Shown: positions 57,553 to 64,000 of the stretch, one piece after another
Position numbering within the stretch: the first letter of the stretch is position 1
How the letters are laid out: every line of letters begins with the position of its first letter
DNA from: DASVCS01 sp036381495
Lineage (GTDB): Bacteria > Gemmatimonadota > Gemmatimonadetes > Longimicrobiales > RSA9
Reading direction: 5' to 3'
NCBI GenBank assembly: GCA_036381495.1
Contig: DASVCS010000048.1
Coordinates: forward strand, 1-64,000
DNA length: 64,000 nucleotides
Translations under genes and position numbers: made by a program
Notes under the pieces: model-generated
What the model saw: the letters and a program-made list of their open reading frames with translations, nothing else
Database searches by the model: none
What the model was told of the DNA's origin: nothing

Positions 57553-57949
57553 GGCCCTCCAGCGCCCCGGACGGGCAGTCGATCCCCGCGCGCCCCTTGT
57601 CGAGGAGCCGCGGGATCAATTCCTCGGGTGGAAGTTGCCGGTGCATTACGAAATCCAGGAGCAGCGGGAGGTTGACCCCGCTGATCACGGTCAGCTCCGG
57701 GCGGTCCCGGCAGAGGCGGCGCGCGGCGAAGCTGCAGCTCCCGCTCGGCAGGTCGGTGAACAGGATCGTCGTCGCGCCGCCGATGTGCCTCTCGATCTCA
57801 CGCACCAGCGCCTCGGGCGCGAGTCCCTCGTTGCTCACCGCGACGAGCGCCCCCTCGACGCCGGTGATGCGACGGACCGCATCGAGCAACCCCTGGGCCA
57901 GCGTGCCGTGGGCGAGCACGATGCCGCGCGCCGGCATCGACTCACTCAT
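57524..57949 (-). CDS. PTS mannose-family IIA component
   Basis: 141 residues. Phosphorylated His in 'GIVLAHGTLAQGLLDAV'; 'ATTILFTDLPSGSCSFAARR' and 'ELTVISGVNLPLLLDFVMHR' fit the ManX-type IIA. Overlaps the HPr kinase stop and the IIB start. Its C-terminal residues (GHGHRAVPGR) come from the overlap. Confidence 0.92.
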   Translation of the reverse strand: MSESMPARGIVLAHGTLAQGLLDAVRRITGVEGALVAVSNEGLAPEALVREIERHIGGATTILFTDLPSGSCSFAARRLCRDRPELTVISGVNLPLLLDFVMHRQLPPEELIPRLLDKGRAGIDCPSGALEGHGHRAVPGR

Positions 57950-58895
57950 AATCCTCCTCGAGCGCGTCCCGCGCCGGCTGCATGGCCTCCTGCAACTGCT
58001 GGTTGAAGAGCGCCGCCGAGTGGACCCCCGAGTACTTCAGGAGCTGGTTCATCGCGACGACCTCCGAGATCACGGTGATGTTCTTCCCCGGATTCAGCGG
58101 GATCGTCACCCTGGGCACCGGGACGCCGAGGATCTCCATCGCGTTCGTCTCGAGCCCGGTCCGATCGTAGTACGCCTGGTCGTTCCATTCCTCGAGCTGC
58201 ACCACGACTTCGATCCGCTTCTGCTGGCGGATGGCGCGGATCCCGAAGAGCGCGGGGATGTCGATGATGCCTACCCCCCGGATCTCCATGTGGTGCCGCT
58301 GGAGCTCGTGCCCCTTGCCGATGAGGATGTCGTTGCCCCGGCGCGTGATCTGCACCAGGTCATCGGCCACCAGGCGGTGGCCGCGCTCGACCAGGTCGAG
58401 CACGCACTCGCTCTTGCCGATGCCACTGCGCCCGACGAAGAGCAATCCCACGCCGTAGACGTCGGCGAGCGATCCGTGCATCGTGACCGACGGCGCGAAG
58501 TGCTCCTCGAGATACGGCTGCAACCGCCGGTAGAACTCGCCCGTCTTCAGGTGGGACCGGATCAGTGGCACGCCGTACGTGTCGGCCAGCTCGATCGTGA
58601 GCGGCGGCACGTCGAGCGCCTTGGTGATGAACGCCGCGGGCATCTCGAGCGTGAAGAAGCTGGTCAGGGCGCCGCGCAGCTCGGCGGGCCCGAGCGAGCG
58701 CAGGAAGCTGACCTCCGTCTCACCGAGAACCTGGAGACGGCCGCGCGGGAACCGCTCGGTGTACCCCGCCAGCGCGAGCCCGGGGCTCGAGACGCTCGCC
58801 GCCTCGATCGGGCGCCGCAGGTTGCCGGGGTCCGTCAGCAGCTCGAGGCCGAGCGAGTGGCGTTTGCACCGGAACAGCTCTTCGACGGTCAGCAT
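57942..58895 (-). CDS. hprK: HPr kinase/phosphorylase
   Basis: 317 residues. N-terminal Mur-like domain, P-loop 'LLFVGRSGIGKSECVLDLVE', 'RGHRLVADDLVQITR', 'HHMEIRGVGIIDIPALFGIR' and the C-terminal signature 'RVTIPLNPGKNITVISEVVA' then 'MNQLLK'. It phosphorylates the regulatory serine of HPr. ATG 58895 follows the hibernation factor stop by seven bases. Confidence 0.95.
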   Translation of the reverse strand: MLTVEELFRCKRHSLGLELLTDPGNLRRPIEAASVSSPGLALAGYTERFPRGRLQVLGETEVSFLRSLGPAELRGALTSFFTLEMPAAFITKALDVPPLTIELADTYGVPLIRSHLKTGEFYRRLQPYLEEHFAPSVTMHGSLADVYGVGLLFVGRSGIGKSECVLDLVERGHRLVADDLVQITRRGNDILIGKGHELQRHHMEIRGVGIIDIPALFGIRAIRQQKRIEVVVQLEEWNDQAYYDRTGLETNAMEILGVPVPRVTIPLNPGKNITVISEVVAMNQLLKYSGVHSAALFNQQLQEAMQPARDALEEDYE

Positions 58896-58902
58896 CGGTG
58901 CC

Positions 58903-59238
58903 TCACCCGCCTCCGGCCGGGGCGAACCGCTCGGCCAGGCGCGGCGCCCGATGCTCGCGCCGCCGCGTCCGGCCGCTCCGGAGCTGACGCTCGAGTCGCC
59001 CCGTCGCGCGGTCCAGCGCCGTCCGGCAGTCGGCATCGCTTGCCCGCGCGATGACCAGCGGCACGCCGGGTACGGTGAGGCGCGCCTCCACATGGTGCAA
59101 CCCGCGTTCGCGGCGGAAGCGGAGGCTCGCCGCCTGGACCCGCGGCTCGAAGCGCCCCAACCGCCGAATCCCGGCCTCCGCGCGTCGCTGGATCGACCGC
59201 GACAGCGTGCAGTCTCGCGCGGTGATCGTGATATCCAT
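58903..59238 (-). CDS. raiA: Ribosome hibernation-promoting factor (short HPF/RaiA)
   Basis: 111 residues. 'MDITITARDCTLSRSIQRRA', 'GRFEPRVQAASLRFRRERGL' and 'HHVEARLTVPGVPLVIARAS' match the sigma54-modulation/RaiA fold. It lacks the long HPF C-terminal domain. Binds and protects resting ribosomes. Start: ATG 59238 with GGGAGGTGTC; first gene of the PTS operon, as also seen in other phyla. Confidence 0.92.
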   Translation of the reverse strand: MDITITARDCTLSRSIQRRAEAGIRRLGRFEPRVQAASLRFRRERGLHHVEARLTVPGVPLVIARASDADCRTALDRATGRLERQLRSGRTRRREHRAPRLAERFAPAGGG

Positions 59239-59345
59239 GACACCTCCCGGATTGAAACAGGTGACGGGCCCGCTGAATAGAAACCCATGCGCGTGCGCGA
59301 ACGACCGTTTCATGCTCCAGGGCCCGCCGCAGGCGGGTGGAGAAC

Positions 59346-60464
59346 TCATGCGGCCCGCTCGAGTACGCGGTACAGATCGGCTTCCGTTTCAGTCGCCGCC
59401 CGGTCCCAACTGAAGCGCTCGGCGAACGCGCGCGCGCCGGCGCCCAGCCGCTGGCGCAGCACGTCATCGCGAATCAGACGCTCGAGCCGGTCCGCCAGGA
59501 CGTCGACGCGCCCGTGCGGCACCAGGAACCCCGTCTCGCCGTCCACGACCGAGTCCCGCAACCCCGGCGAATCACTGGCCACGGTCGGCGTCCCGCAGGC
59601 GGCCGCCTCGATATTCGTGATCCCCCACCCCTCCTTGGCCGAGGTCAGGACGTGGACCCAGGCCATGCGGAAGTACCGGCGCTTTTCGGCCTCCGGCACG
59701 AACCCGGGCATCTCGACCTGCGCTTCGAGGCCCAGTTCCGCACGCAGCCTGCGCAGCGCGCCATCGGCATCGCCCGTTCCCGCGATGATCAGGCGCGCCC
59801 GGATGCCGCGGTCGCGCAGTGCCGCCACGGCCCGGAGCACGAGGTCCACCCGCTTGTAGCGCTTGAGCCGGCCGAGATAGAGGAGGGTCGGCTCCGCGAA
59901 ACGCTCTCCGGTCGGGTCCGGCCGGTAGAAGTCGAGGTCGACGCCGTTGGGAATGACCGTGATGCGCTCGCGTTGGAACCCGCGGCGGCCGAGGTCGTCC
60001 GCCGTGCTCGGCGAGACGGCCTGGACCGGCACGTCGCGGTAGACGCGACCGAGCGGTTGCTCGAGCATCCACGTCGCGGCGGCGACCGGCGCGGATGCCT
60101 CCTCGAAGGCGGTCCGGCCGAAGAGGTGATGGACGAGGAGCACCGGCCGGTGGCGCGCCCAGAGCGGCGTGAAGAGGGGGACCTTGTTCAGGTCTTCGAT
60201 CACGAGGTCGAAGGGCCGGCGGCGCAATGCGGCGTGGTAGCGCCGGGGTGCGGCCAGGCTGAACGTGTGCCGTCCGCCCGCGCGGTGGACTTCGATCCCG
60301 TCGACATCGGCGCGGGCCGGCGCGCCGGGCCAAGCGGAGGCGAGGAGCGTGACGCGGTGACCGCGGGCGACGAGGCGCCCGAAGATCTCGTGCAGATGGA
60401 TCTCCGCGCCGCCCGCCCGGGGGTTCAGGCGATCCTGCCAGTTGATCACCAGGAGATCCAGCAT
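59346..60464 (-). CDS. GT4-family glycosyltransferase
   Basis: 372 residues, GT-B fold. 'DRLNPRAGGAEIHLHEIFGR' then 'LVARGHRVTLLAS' at the N-terminus, 'VSPSTADDLGRRGF' and 'ITVIPNGVDLDFYRPD' in the middle, and the C-terminal donor site 'LTSAKEGWGITNIEAAACGT' with E-x7-E. It adds a sugar to a lipid, polysaccharide or protein; target unknown. ATG 60464; the frame further upstream is not coding-like. Confidence 0.9.
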   Translation of the reverse strand: MLDLLVINWQDRLNPRAGGAEIHLHEIFGRLVARGHRVTLLASAWPGAPARADVDGIEVHRAGGRHTFSLAAPRRYHAALRRRPFDLVIEDLNKVPLFTPLWARHRPVLLVHHLFGRTAFEEASAPVAAATWMLEQPLGRVYRDVPVQAVSPSTADDLGRRGFQRERITVIPNGVDLDFYRPDPTGERFAEPTLLYLGRLKRYKRVDLVLRAVAALRDRGIRARLIIAGTGDADGALRRLRAELGLEAQVEMPGFVPEAEKRRYFRMAWVHVLTSAKEGWGITNIEAAACGTPTVASDSPGLRDSVVDGETGFLVPHGRVDVLADRLERLIRDDVLRQRLGAGARAFAERFSWDRAATETEADLYRVLERAA

Positions 60465-60614
60465 GCTGCCACGAAGCGATTGTTGCCGCCGTGTACGGGG
60501 CCACGGCGCATGTGCGCGTGCCTGGCATCGGCGCGCGTCCGGACCCGGCACTCGTCTCGGTACCGCCGTTCCACCCGCGGGTTCCCGGTTCCGCGCGACC
60601 CGGCGGCCGCGAGG

Positions 60615-61058
60615 TTACGCCGAAGCTCCGCGATCGGCGCCGTCGCGCCCCTCGAGCCGCCGCAGCAGCGCGTCCAGCACGCCGTTGACGAAGCGCGGGC
60701 TCTCGGCGGTGCCGTACTTCTCGGCCAGCACGATGGCCTGCTGGATCGAGACCCGCCGTGGGACCTCCTTGAGGTAGAGCATCTCGGCCGCCGCGATCCG
60801 CAGGATGTTGCGATCGATCACGGCCAGCCGTTCGAGCCGCCAGTTGGTCAGGGCATCCTGGACCGCGGCGTCGATCGCATCGCGGTGCTCCGCAACGGTC
60901 CGGACCAGTCGCTCGAGATACGGCCGACTCGACGTCGCGATCCGCCGCTCGCGCAGGAACTCATCGAGGATCCCGACGAGCGACGTCTCCGTGCCGCGGG
61001 CCTCCCAGGCGTACAGCACGAGGAGCGCCCAGCCGCGTGCCCGACTACGTTGCCGCAC
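60615..61058 (-). CDS. nusB: Transcription antitermination factor NusB
   Basis: 147 residues, all-helical. 'RQRSRARGWALLVLYAWEAR', 'VQDALTNWRLERLAVIDRNI' then 'LRIAAAEMLYLKEVPRRVSI' and 'AIVLAEKYGTAESPRFVNGV' are standard. Helps transcription of rRNA operons. GTG 61058 with GGAGGACGGCG, overlapping the ribH stop by 14 bases; the ribH-nusB order is common. Confidence 0.94.
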   Translation of the reverse strand: MRQRSRARGWALLVLYAWEARGTETSLVGILDEFLRERRIATSSRPYLERLVRTVAEHRDAIDAAVQDALTNWRLERLAVIDRNILRIAAAEMLYLKEVPRRVSIQQAIVLAEKYGTAESPRFVNGVLDALLRRLEGRDGADRGASA

Positions 61059-61527
61059 CGCCGTCCTCCAATCGACCGAGGAGGCCGGCCATTTCGAGGG
61101 CCGCGAGCGCCGCATCCCACCCCTTGTTTCCGGCCTTGCCTCCCGCCCGCGCCAGTGCCTGTTCCGGCGTGTCCGTCGTCAGCAGACCGAAACCGACCGG
61201 TACGCCATCTTCCCGGGCAACGGCGCCGAGGCCGCGCGCCGCTTCACCCGCGACGTAGTCGAAATGCGGCGTCTCGCCGCGGATCACGCACCCCAACGCC
61301 ACGATCCCGGCGTAGCGCCCCGACCGCGCCGCACGCCGCGCCGCCAGCGGCAACTCCCACGCGCCGGGCACGCCGATGACGTCGATGTCATCCTCACGCA
61401 CGCCGTGCTGCCGCAGACACGCCCGCGCGCCGGTCGCCAGCCGGTCCGTCACCAACTCGTTGAACCGGCTCACCACCAGCGCGAACCGCTTCCCCTCCCC
61501 CTCGAGCCGCCCCTGGATCTCACTCAC
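61045..61527 (-). CDS. ribH: 6,7-dimethyl-8-ribityllumazine synthase
   Basis: 160 residues. 'FALVVSRFNELVTDRLATGA', 'IDVIGVPGAWELPLAARRAA' and 'IVALGCVIRGETPHFDYVAG' contain the active residues including the catalytic His. Joins the ribityl-uracil with dihydroxybutanone phosphate. GTG 61527 overlaps ribBA by eight bases. Confidence 0.95.
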   Translation of the reverse strand: MSEIQGRLEGEGKRFALVVSRFNELVTDRLATGARACLRQHGVREDDIDVIGVPGAWELPLAARRAARSGRYAGIVALGCVIRGETPHFDYVAGEAARGLGAVAREDGVPVGFGLLTTDTPEQALARAGGKAGNKGWDAALAALEMAGLLGRLEDGGAAT

Positions 61528-62791
61528 TCGCCACGCCCTCCCTCGAAACCGCCGGAGCGACCGCCGTCTCTCCTGCCGGGTCCGGGCTGTCCGACAGCAG
61601 GTGCCCGAGCTTCTCCCGTTTGGTCGCAAGATAGCGGCGGTTGAAGTCCGTCGGCACCACCTGGATCGGCTCGCGGCCCGTGATCTTGAGGCCGTACCCC
61701 TCGAGCCCCACCACCTTGCGCGGGTTGTTCGTCAGCAGCCGGATCGAGCTCAGGCCCAGATCGAGGAGGATCTGCGCACCGATCCCGAAATCACGAAGGT
61801 CCGGCTTGAAGCCGAGCGTCTCGTTCGCCTCGACCGTGTCCTGCCCCTCGTCCTGGAGCGCGTACGCCCGGATCTTGTTGGCCAGGCCGATGCCTCGACC
61901 CTCCTGGCGCAGGTACACCACCGCGCCCTCACCCGCATCCTCGATCCGGCGCAACGCCGCGTGGAGTTGCTCGCCACAGTCGCACCGCAACGAGTGGAAG
62001 ACATCGCCGGTCAGGCATTCCGAGTGCATCCGCACCAGCACGTTCTTCTTCCCCGCGACCTCGCCCTTGACCAACGCCACGTGTTCCCGGCGGTCGACCT
62101 GGTTCTCGAACGCGATGATACGGAACCGGCCGAACGGCGTCGGAAGGTCGGCCTCGGCCACGCGCCGCACCAGCCGCTCGTGCCGCAGGCGGTAGGCCAC
62201 GATCTGCGCGACCGTGATGAACCGCAGCCCATGGCGTCGCGCGAACTCTTCGAGCTGCGGCCGCCGCGCCATGGTGCCGTCCGGGTTCATGATCTCGCAG
62301 ATCACGCCCACCGGCGGCAGTCCCGCGAGACGCGCGAGGTCCACCGAAGCCTCGGTCTGGCCGACCCGCCGCAGCACGCCACCCGGCACGGCACGTAGCG
62401 GGTGCGTGTGCCCCGGACGCCGGAGGTCGTTCGGCCGCGTCGCCGGATCGGCCAGGAGCTGGATCGTCCGCGCCCGATCGCTCGCGCTCACGCCCGTGGT
62501 CACGCCGAACCGCGGATGCGCATCCACGGAGACCGTGAACGCCGTCCCCAACCCCTCCTGGTTGTGCTCCGTCATGAGCGGCAGGTCCAGTGCGTCCGCC
62601 CGCTCGGGGGTCAAGGCGGTGCAGATCAGCCCACGGCCGTGCACCAGCATGAAGTTCACCAGCTCGGGCGTGATCTTCGCCGCCGCGCCGACCAGGTCGC
62701 CCTCGTTCTCCCGGTCCTCATCATCCGCGACAATGACCAGCTTGCCATCGGCGATGTCGCGGATGGCATCCTCCACTCGATCGAACGCCAT
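61520..62791 (-). CDS. ribBA: Bifunctional DHBP synthase / GTP cyclohydrolase II
   Basis: 423 residues. DHBP synthase domain (about 1-200) with 'VIVADDEDRENEGDLVGAAA' and 'DLRRPGHTHPLRA'. GTP cyclohydrolase II domain (about 205-400) with zinc cysteines in 'SECLTGDVFHSLRCDCGEQL' and 'VYLRQEGRGIGLANKIRAYA'. Supplies both precursors of lumazine. A 30-residue tail follows the cyclohydrolase. Confidence 0.96.
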   Translation of the reverse strand: MAFDRVEDAIRDIADGKLVIVADDEDRENEGDLVGAAAKITPELVNFMLVHGRGLICTALTPERADALDLPLMTEHNQEGLGTAFTVSVDAHPRFGVTTGVSASDRARTIQLLADPATRPNDLRRPGHTHPLRAVPGGVLRRVGQTEASVDLARLAGLPPVGVICEIMNPDGTMARRPQLEEFARRHGLRFITVAQIVAYRLRHERLVRRVAEADLPTPFGRFRIIAFENQVDRREHVALVKGEVAGKKNVLVRMHSECLTGDVFHSLRCDCGEQLHAALRRIEDAGEGAVVYLRQEGRGIGLANKIRAYALQDEGQDTVEANETLGFKPDLRDFGIGAQILLDLGLSSIRLLTNNPRKVVGLEGYGLKITGREPIQVVPTDFNRRYLATKREKLGHLLSDSPDPAGETAVAPAVSREGVASE

Positions 62792-62829
62792 CGTCCTCTC
62801 CTGGAAAATCGCGACGCCGCGCGCCGCGC

Positions 62830-63441
62830 CTACGACGTCCCGTCCGGGCGGGTGCGCCTGAGGTAGTCGACCACGAACCGGCCGAGCATGTCGCCCTCGA
62901 GGTTCACCCGGTCACCGGCGCCGAGCCGGGACAACGTCGTGTGCTCCCACGTATACGGGATCAGCGCGACTTGCGCCACATCCGCGGCGGGGCGCGCATT
63001 GACGGTGAGGCTCACGCCGTCGATCGCGATCGAGCCGTGGAGCACGGTGACCTCGGCCACCTCGGGCGGGAGCCGCACGTCGAGCAGATGGTGCTCACCC
63101 GCGCGCGCGACCGCCAGGACCTCACCGACACCATCCACGTGGCCCTGCACCAGGTGGCCGCCCACCCGCGCGCCGAACGCCAGCGCGCGTTCCAGGTTGA
63201 CCTCCCGGCCCGGCCGGTATCCGCCCAACGTGGTGCGCGAGAGCGTCGTCCCGATGGCCACCACCGTGAACCCCGCCCCGCTCCGCTCGACCACGGTCTG
63301 ACACACGCCATCCACGGCGATCGAGTCGCCGAGTTCGAGGCCCTCCAGCACCCGCCGGGCGTCGACCGTGATGCGCCGCCCGCCGTCCAGTTCCTCGACG
63401 GCGCCGATGCGCCCGACCTCCTCGACGATTCCCGTGAACAT
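62830..63441 (-). CDS. ribE: Riboflavin synthase (alpha chain)
   Basis: 203 residues in two similar barrels: 'MFTGIVEEVGRIGAVEE' then 'DSIAVDGVCQTVVERSG', and 'GGHLVQGHVDGVGEVLAV' then 'GSIAIDGVSLTVNARP'. Converts two lumazines to riboflavin. Separated from ribD by about 208 bases of low-complexity DNA, where a normal operon would be tighter. Confidence 0.95.
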   Translation of the reverse strand: MFTGIVEEVGRIGAVEELDGGRRITVDARRVLEGLELGDSIAVDGVCQTVVERSGAGFTVVAIGTTLSRTTLGGYRPGREVNLERALAFGARVGGHLVQGHVDGVGEVLAVARAGEHHLLDVRLPPEVAEVTVLHGSIAIDGVSLTVNARPAADVAQVALIPYTWEHTTLSRLGAGDRVNLEGDMLGRFVVDYLRRTRPDGTS

Positions 63442-63481
63442 GCCCGTGTCTTACCGTGCGCGTGCGGGTACGCGGCCCGAA

Positions 63482-63612
63482 TCCCGCTCCCGTTTCCCGA
63501 CCGCCCCCGCCCGTTGCCGTAAACATGGAAACGCAGGCTTCCTTCAGGCGCCCCGCTCCCGTAAACGTAAACGTTCCCGCTCCCGCTCCCGTTCCCGGCC
63601 GTTCCCGGCCAT
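63482..63612. repeat. Low-complexity spacer with GGGAGC/GGGAAC and GTTTACG units
   Basis: On the minus strand the ribD-ribE spacer reads in repeated six-base units (GGGAAC, GGGAGC) and the phrase GTTTACG recurs three times. No gene or riboswitch is seen. Confidence 0.6.
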
Positions 63613-63649
63613 GTCCCCTCCCCGGCACTCCCCGGCGCCGCCCCCAGCC

Positions 63650-64000
63650 TCAACTCCCGCGCGCCCGATCCAGCACCACCAGCGCATCATTGCCGAACGC
63701 TTCGAGCCGCCGGAGCCGCCACCCGGCGGCGGCGCCGCGGGCGAGGTCGCCGCCGAAGGCGGAGACGCCGGTTGGCCCGAAGATCCGCGGAGCGATGAAC
63801 AGGAACATCCGCTCGACGCGGTCGGCCGCGAGCAGTGCGGTGCCGAGTCGGCCTCCGCCTTCGCAAAAGACCGCGTGTACGCCCTCGTCCCGGAGCGCCG
63901 CGAGCATTGCATCCAGCGCGACGCCGCTCTCCGCGCGCGGCACGGGCAGCACCCGGGCGCCCGCGCGTTCGAGCGCCGCGCGGCGCGCGGCGGGCGCATC
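63650..64000 (-). CDS. ribD: RibD reductase domain, C-terminal part (start outside window)
   Basis: About 116 C-terminal residues. The frame is open to the window edge. 'VHAVFCEGGGRLGTALLAAD' and 'MFLFIAPRIFGPTGVSAFGG' are the end of the RibD 5-amino-6-(5-phosphoribosylamino)uracil reductase domain (NADPH-binding 'EGGG' motif). The deaminase half lies beyond the window. First rib gene in transcription order within the window. Confidence 0.85.
   Translation of the reverse strand, partial: DAPAARRAALERAGARVLPVPRAESGVALDAMLAALRDEGVHAVFCEGGGRLGTALLAADRVERMFLFIAPRIFGPTGVSAFGGDLARGAAAGWRLRRLEAFGNDALVVLDRARGS

Noticed and set aside
1..64000. CRISPR arrays
   Set aside because: No series of identical repeats with regular unique spacers; the 33-bp and 20-bp repeats are too few and lack spacer structure.
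1..64000. Ordinary tRNA or rRNA genes
   Set aside because: The only tRNA-like end found (GGTTCGACTCCCG at about 42400-42430) belongs to tmRNA; no cloverleaf was seen elsewhere.
1..64000. Insertion sequences, transposases, integrases or phage genes
   Set aside because: No transposase DDE/HUH, integrase or phage structural motif was seen in any strong frame.

Overview
The window is a roughly 70% GC bacterial chromosome segment. It carries SusC/SusD-type outer-membrane pairs, a stand-alone T9SS/FlgD-like C-terminal domain, caa3-type oxidase genes, a set of DUF2249/DUF542/DUF1858 proteins, a copper nitrite reductase and a mannose-family PTS with HPr kinase. Together these suggest a denitrifying, respiratory member of the Gemmatimonadota. 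This is an inference from gene content; there is no rRNA in the window to test it.

Layout. 1-5.4 kb: two SusD-like lipoproteins (one cut by the window edge) and one SusC-like TonB receptor. 5.4-16.2 kb: one long minus-strand operon, read from 16.2 kb down: Mrp ATPase, a polytopic protein related to haem-copper oxidase subunit I, a DUF59 protein, a DUF1858+2xDUF2249 protein, a DUF2249 protein, a TIM-barrel protein, another DUF2249 protein, ctaC, ctaD, a membrane protein and a cytochrome b/molybdopterin oxidoreductase fusion. 16.4-21.3 kb: a small lipoprotein, an old-yellow-enzyme-type reductase behind a repeated leader, a tricarballylate-dehydrogenase-like flavoprotein and a His-rich protein. 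21.4-28.3 kb: a nitrogen-oxide region on the minus strand with cupin, DUF542, two short half-oxidase-like membrane proteins, a Crp/Fnr regulator, a CopD-like protein, NirK, and a LuxR-type response regulator, histidine kinase and DUF983 protein. 28.6-37.6 kb: ion and stress genes (VIT family, Ca2+-type P-ATPase, tandem UspA, AhpD-like, TDT channel, HSA32/ComA-like, DinB, thioesterase) with a decayed duplicate of the thioesterase locus. 38-42.2 kb: a NatA/NatB-like ABC exporter; one permease is frameshifted and the other is fused to a CPBP protease domain. 42.4-46.5 kb: tmRNA, a diguanylate cyclase, LarB and DusB. 46.6-53.4 kb: PtsN, a zinc-ribbon protein, a T9SS-tail protein, SelB, RecO, a carboxypeptidase-regulatory-like protein, a bifunctional nuclease and MetK. 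53.5-59.2 kb: EI, HPr, the IIABCD components, HPr kinase and the hibernation factor. 59.3-64 kb: a glycosyltransferase, NusB and the riboflavin genes ribH, ribBA, ribE and ribD (cut by the window edge).

How parts fit together. The Crp/Fnr protein has a CRP-like recognition helix (R-E-x-x-x-R). Two TGTGA-N6-TCACA-like palindromes lie in front of the Mrp/DUF2249/caa3 operon and the half-oxidase gene at 24.5 kb. This suggests one regulon joining the oxidase operon with nitrite/NO handling. A family of four related 3-4-helix haem-copper-like modules (two single, two in tandem in one protein) occurs in these same operons and is the best candidate for an uncharacterised system here.

The non-coding sequence is unusually repeat-rich. 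It holds a 33-bp tandem leader repeat, an 86-bp dispersed repeat pair, inverted GGGCTA-type arrays and a duplicated thioesterase locus. Coordinates and starts were read by eye; family assignments come from motif recognition without database searches.
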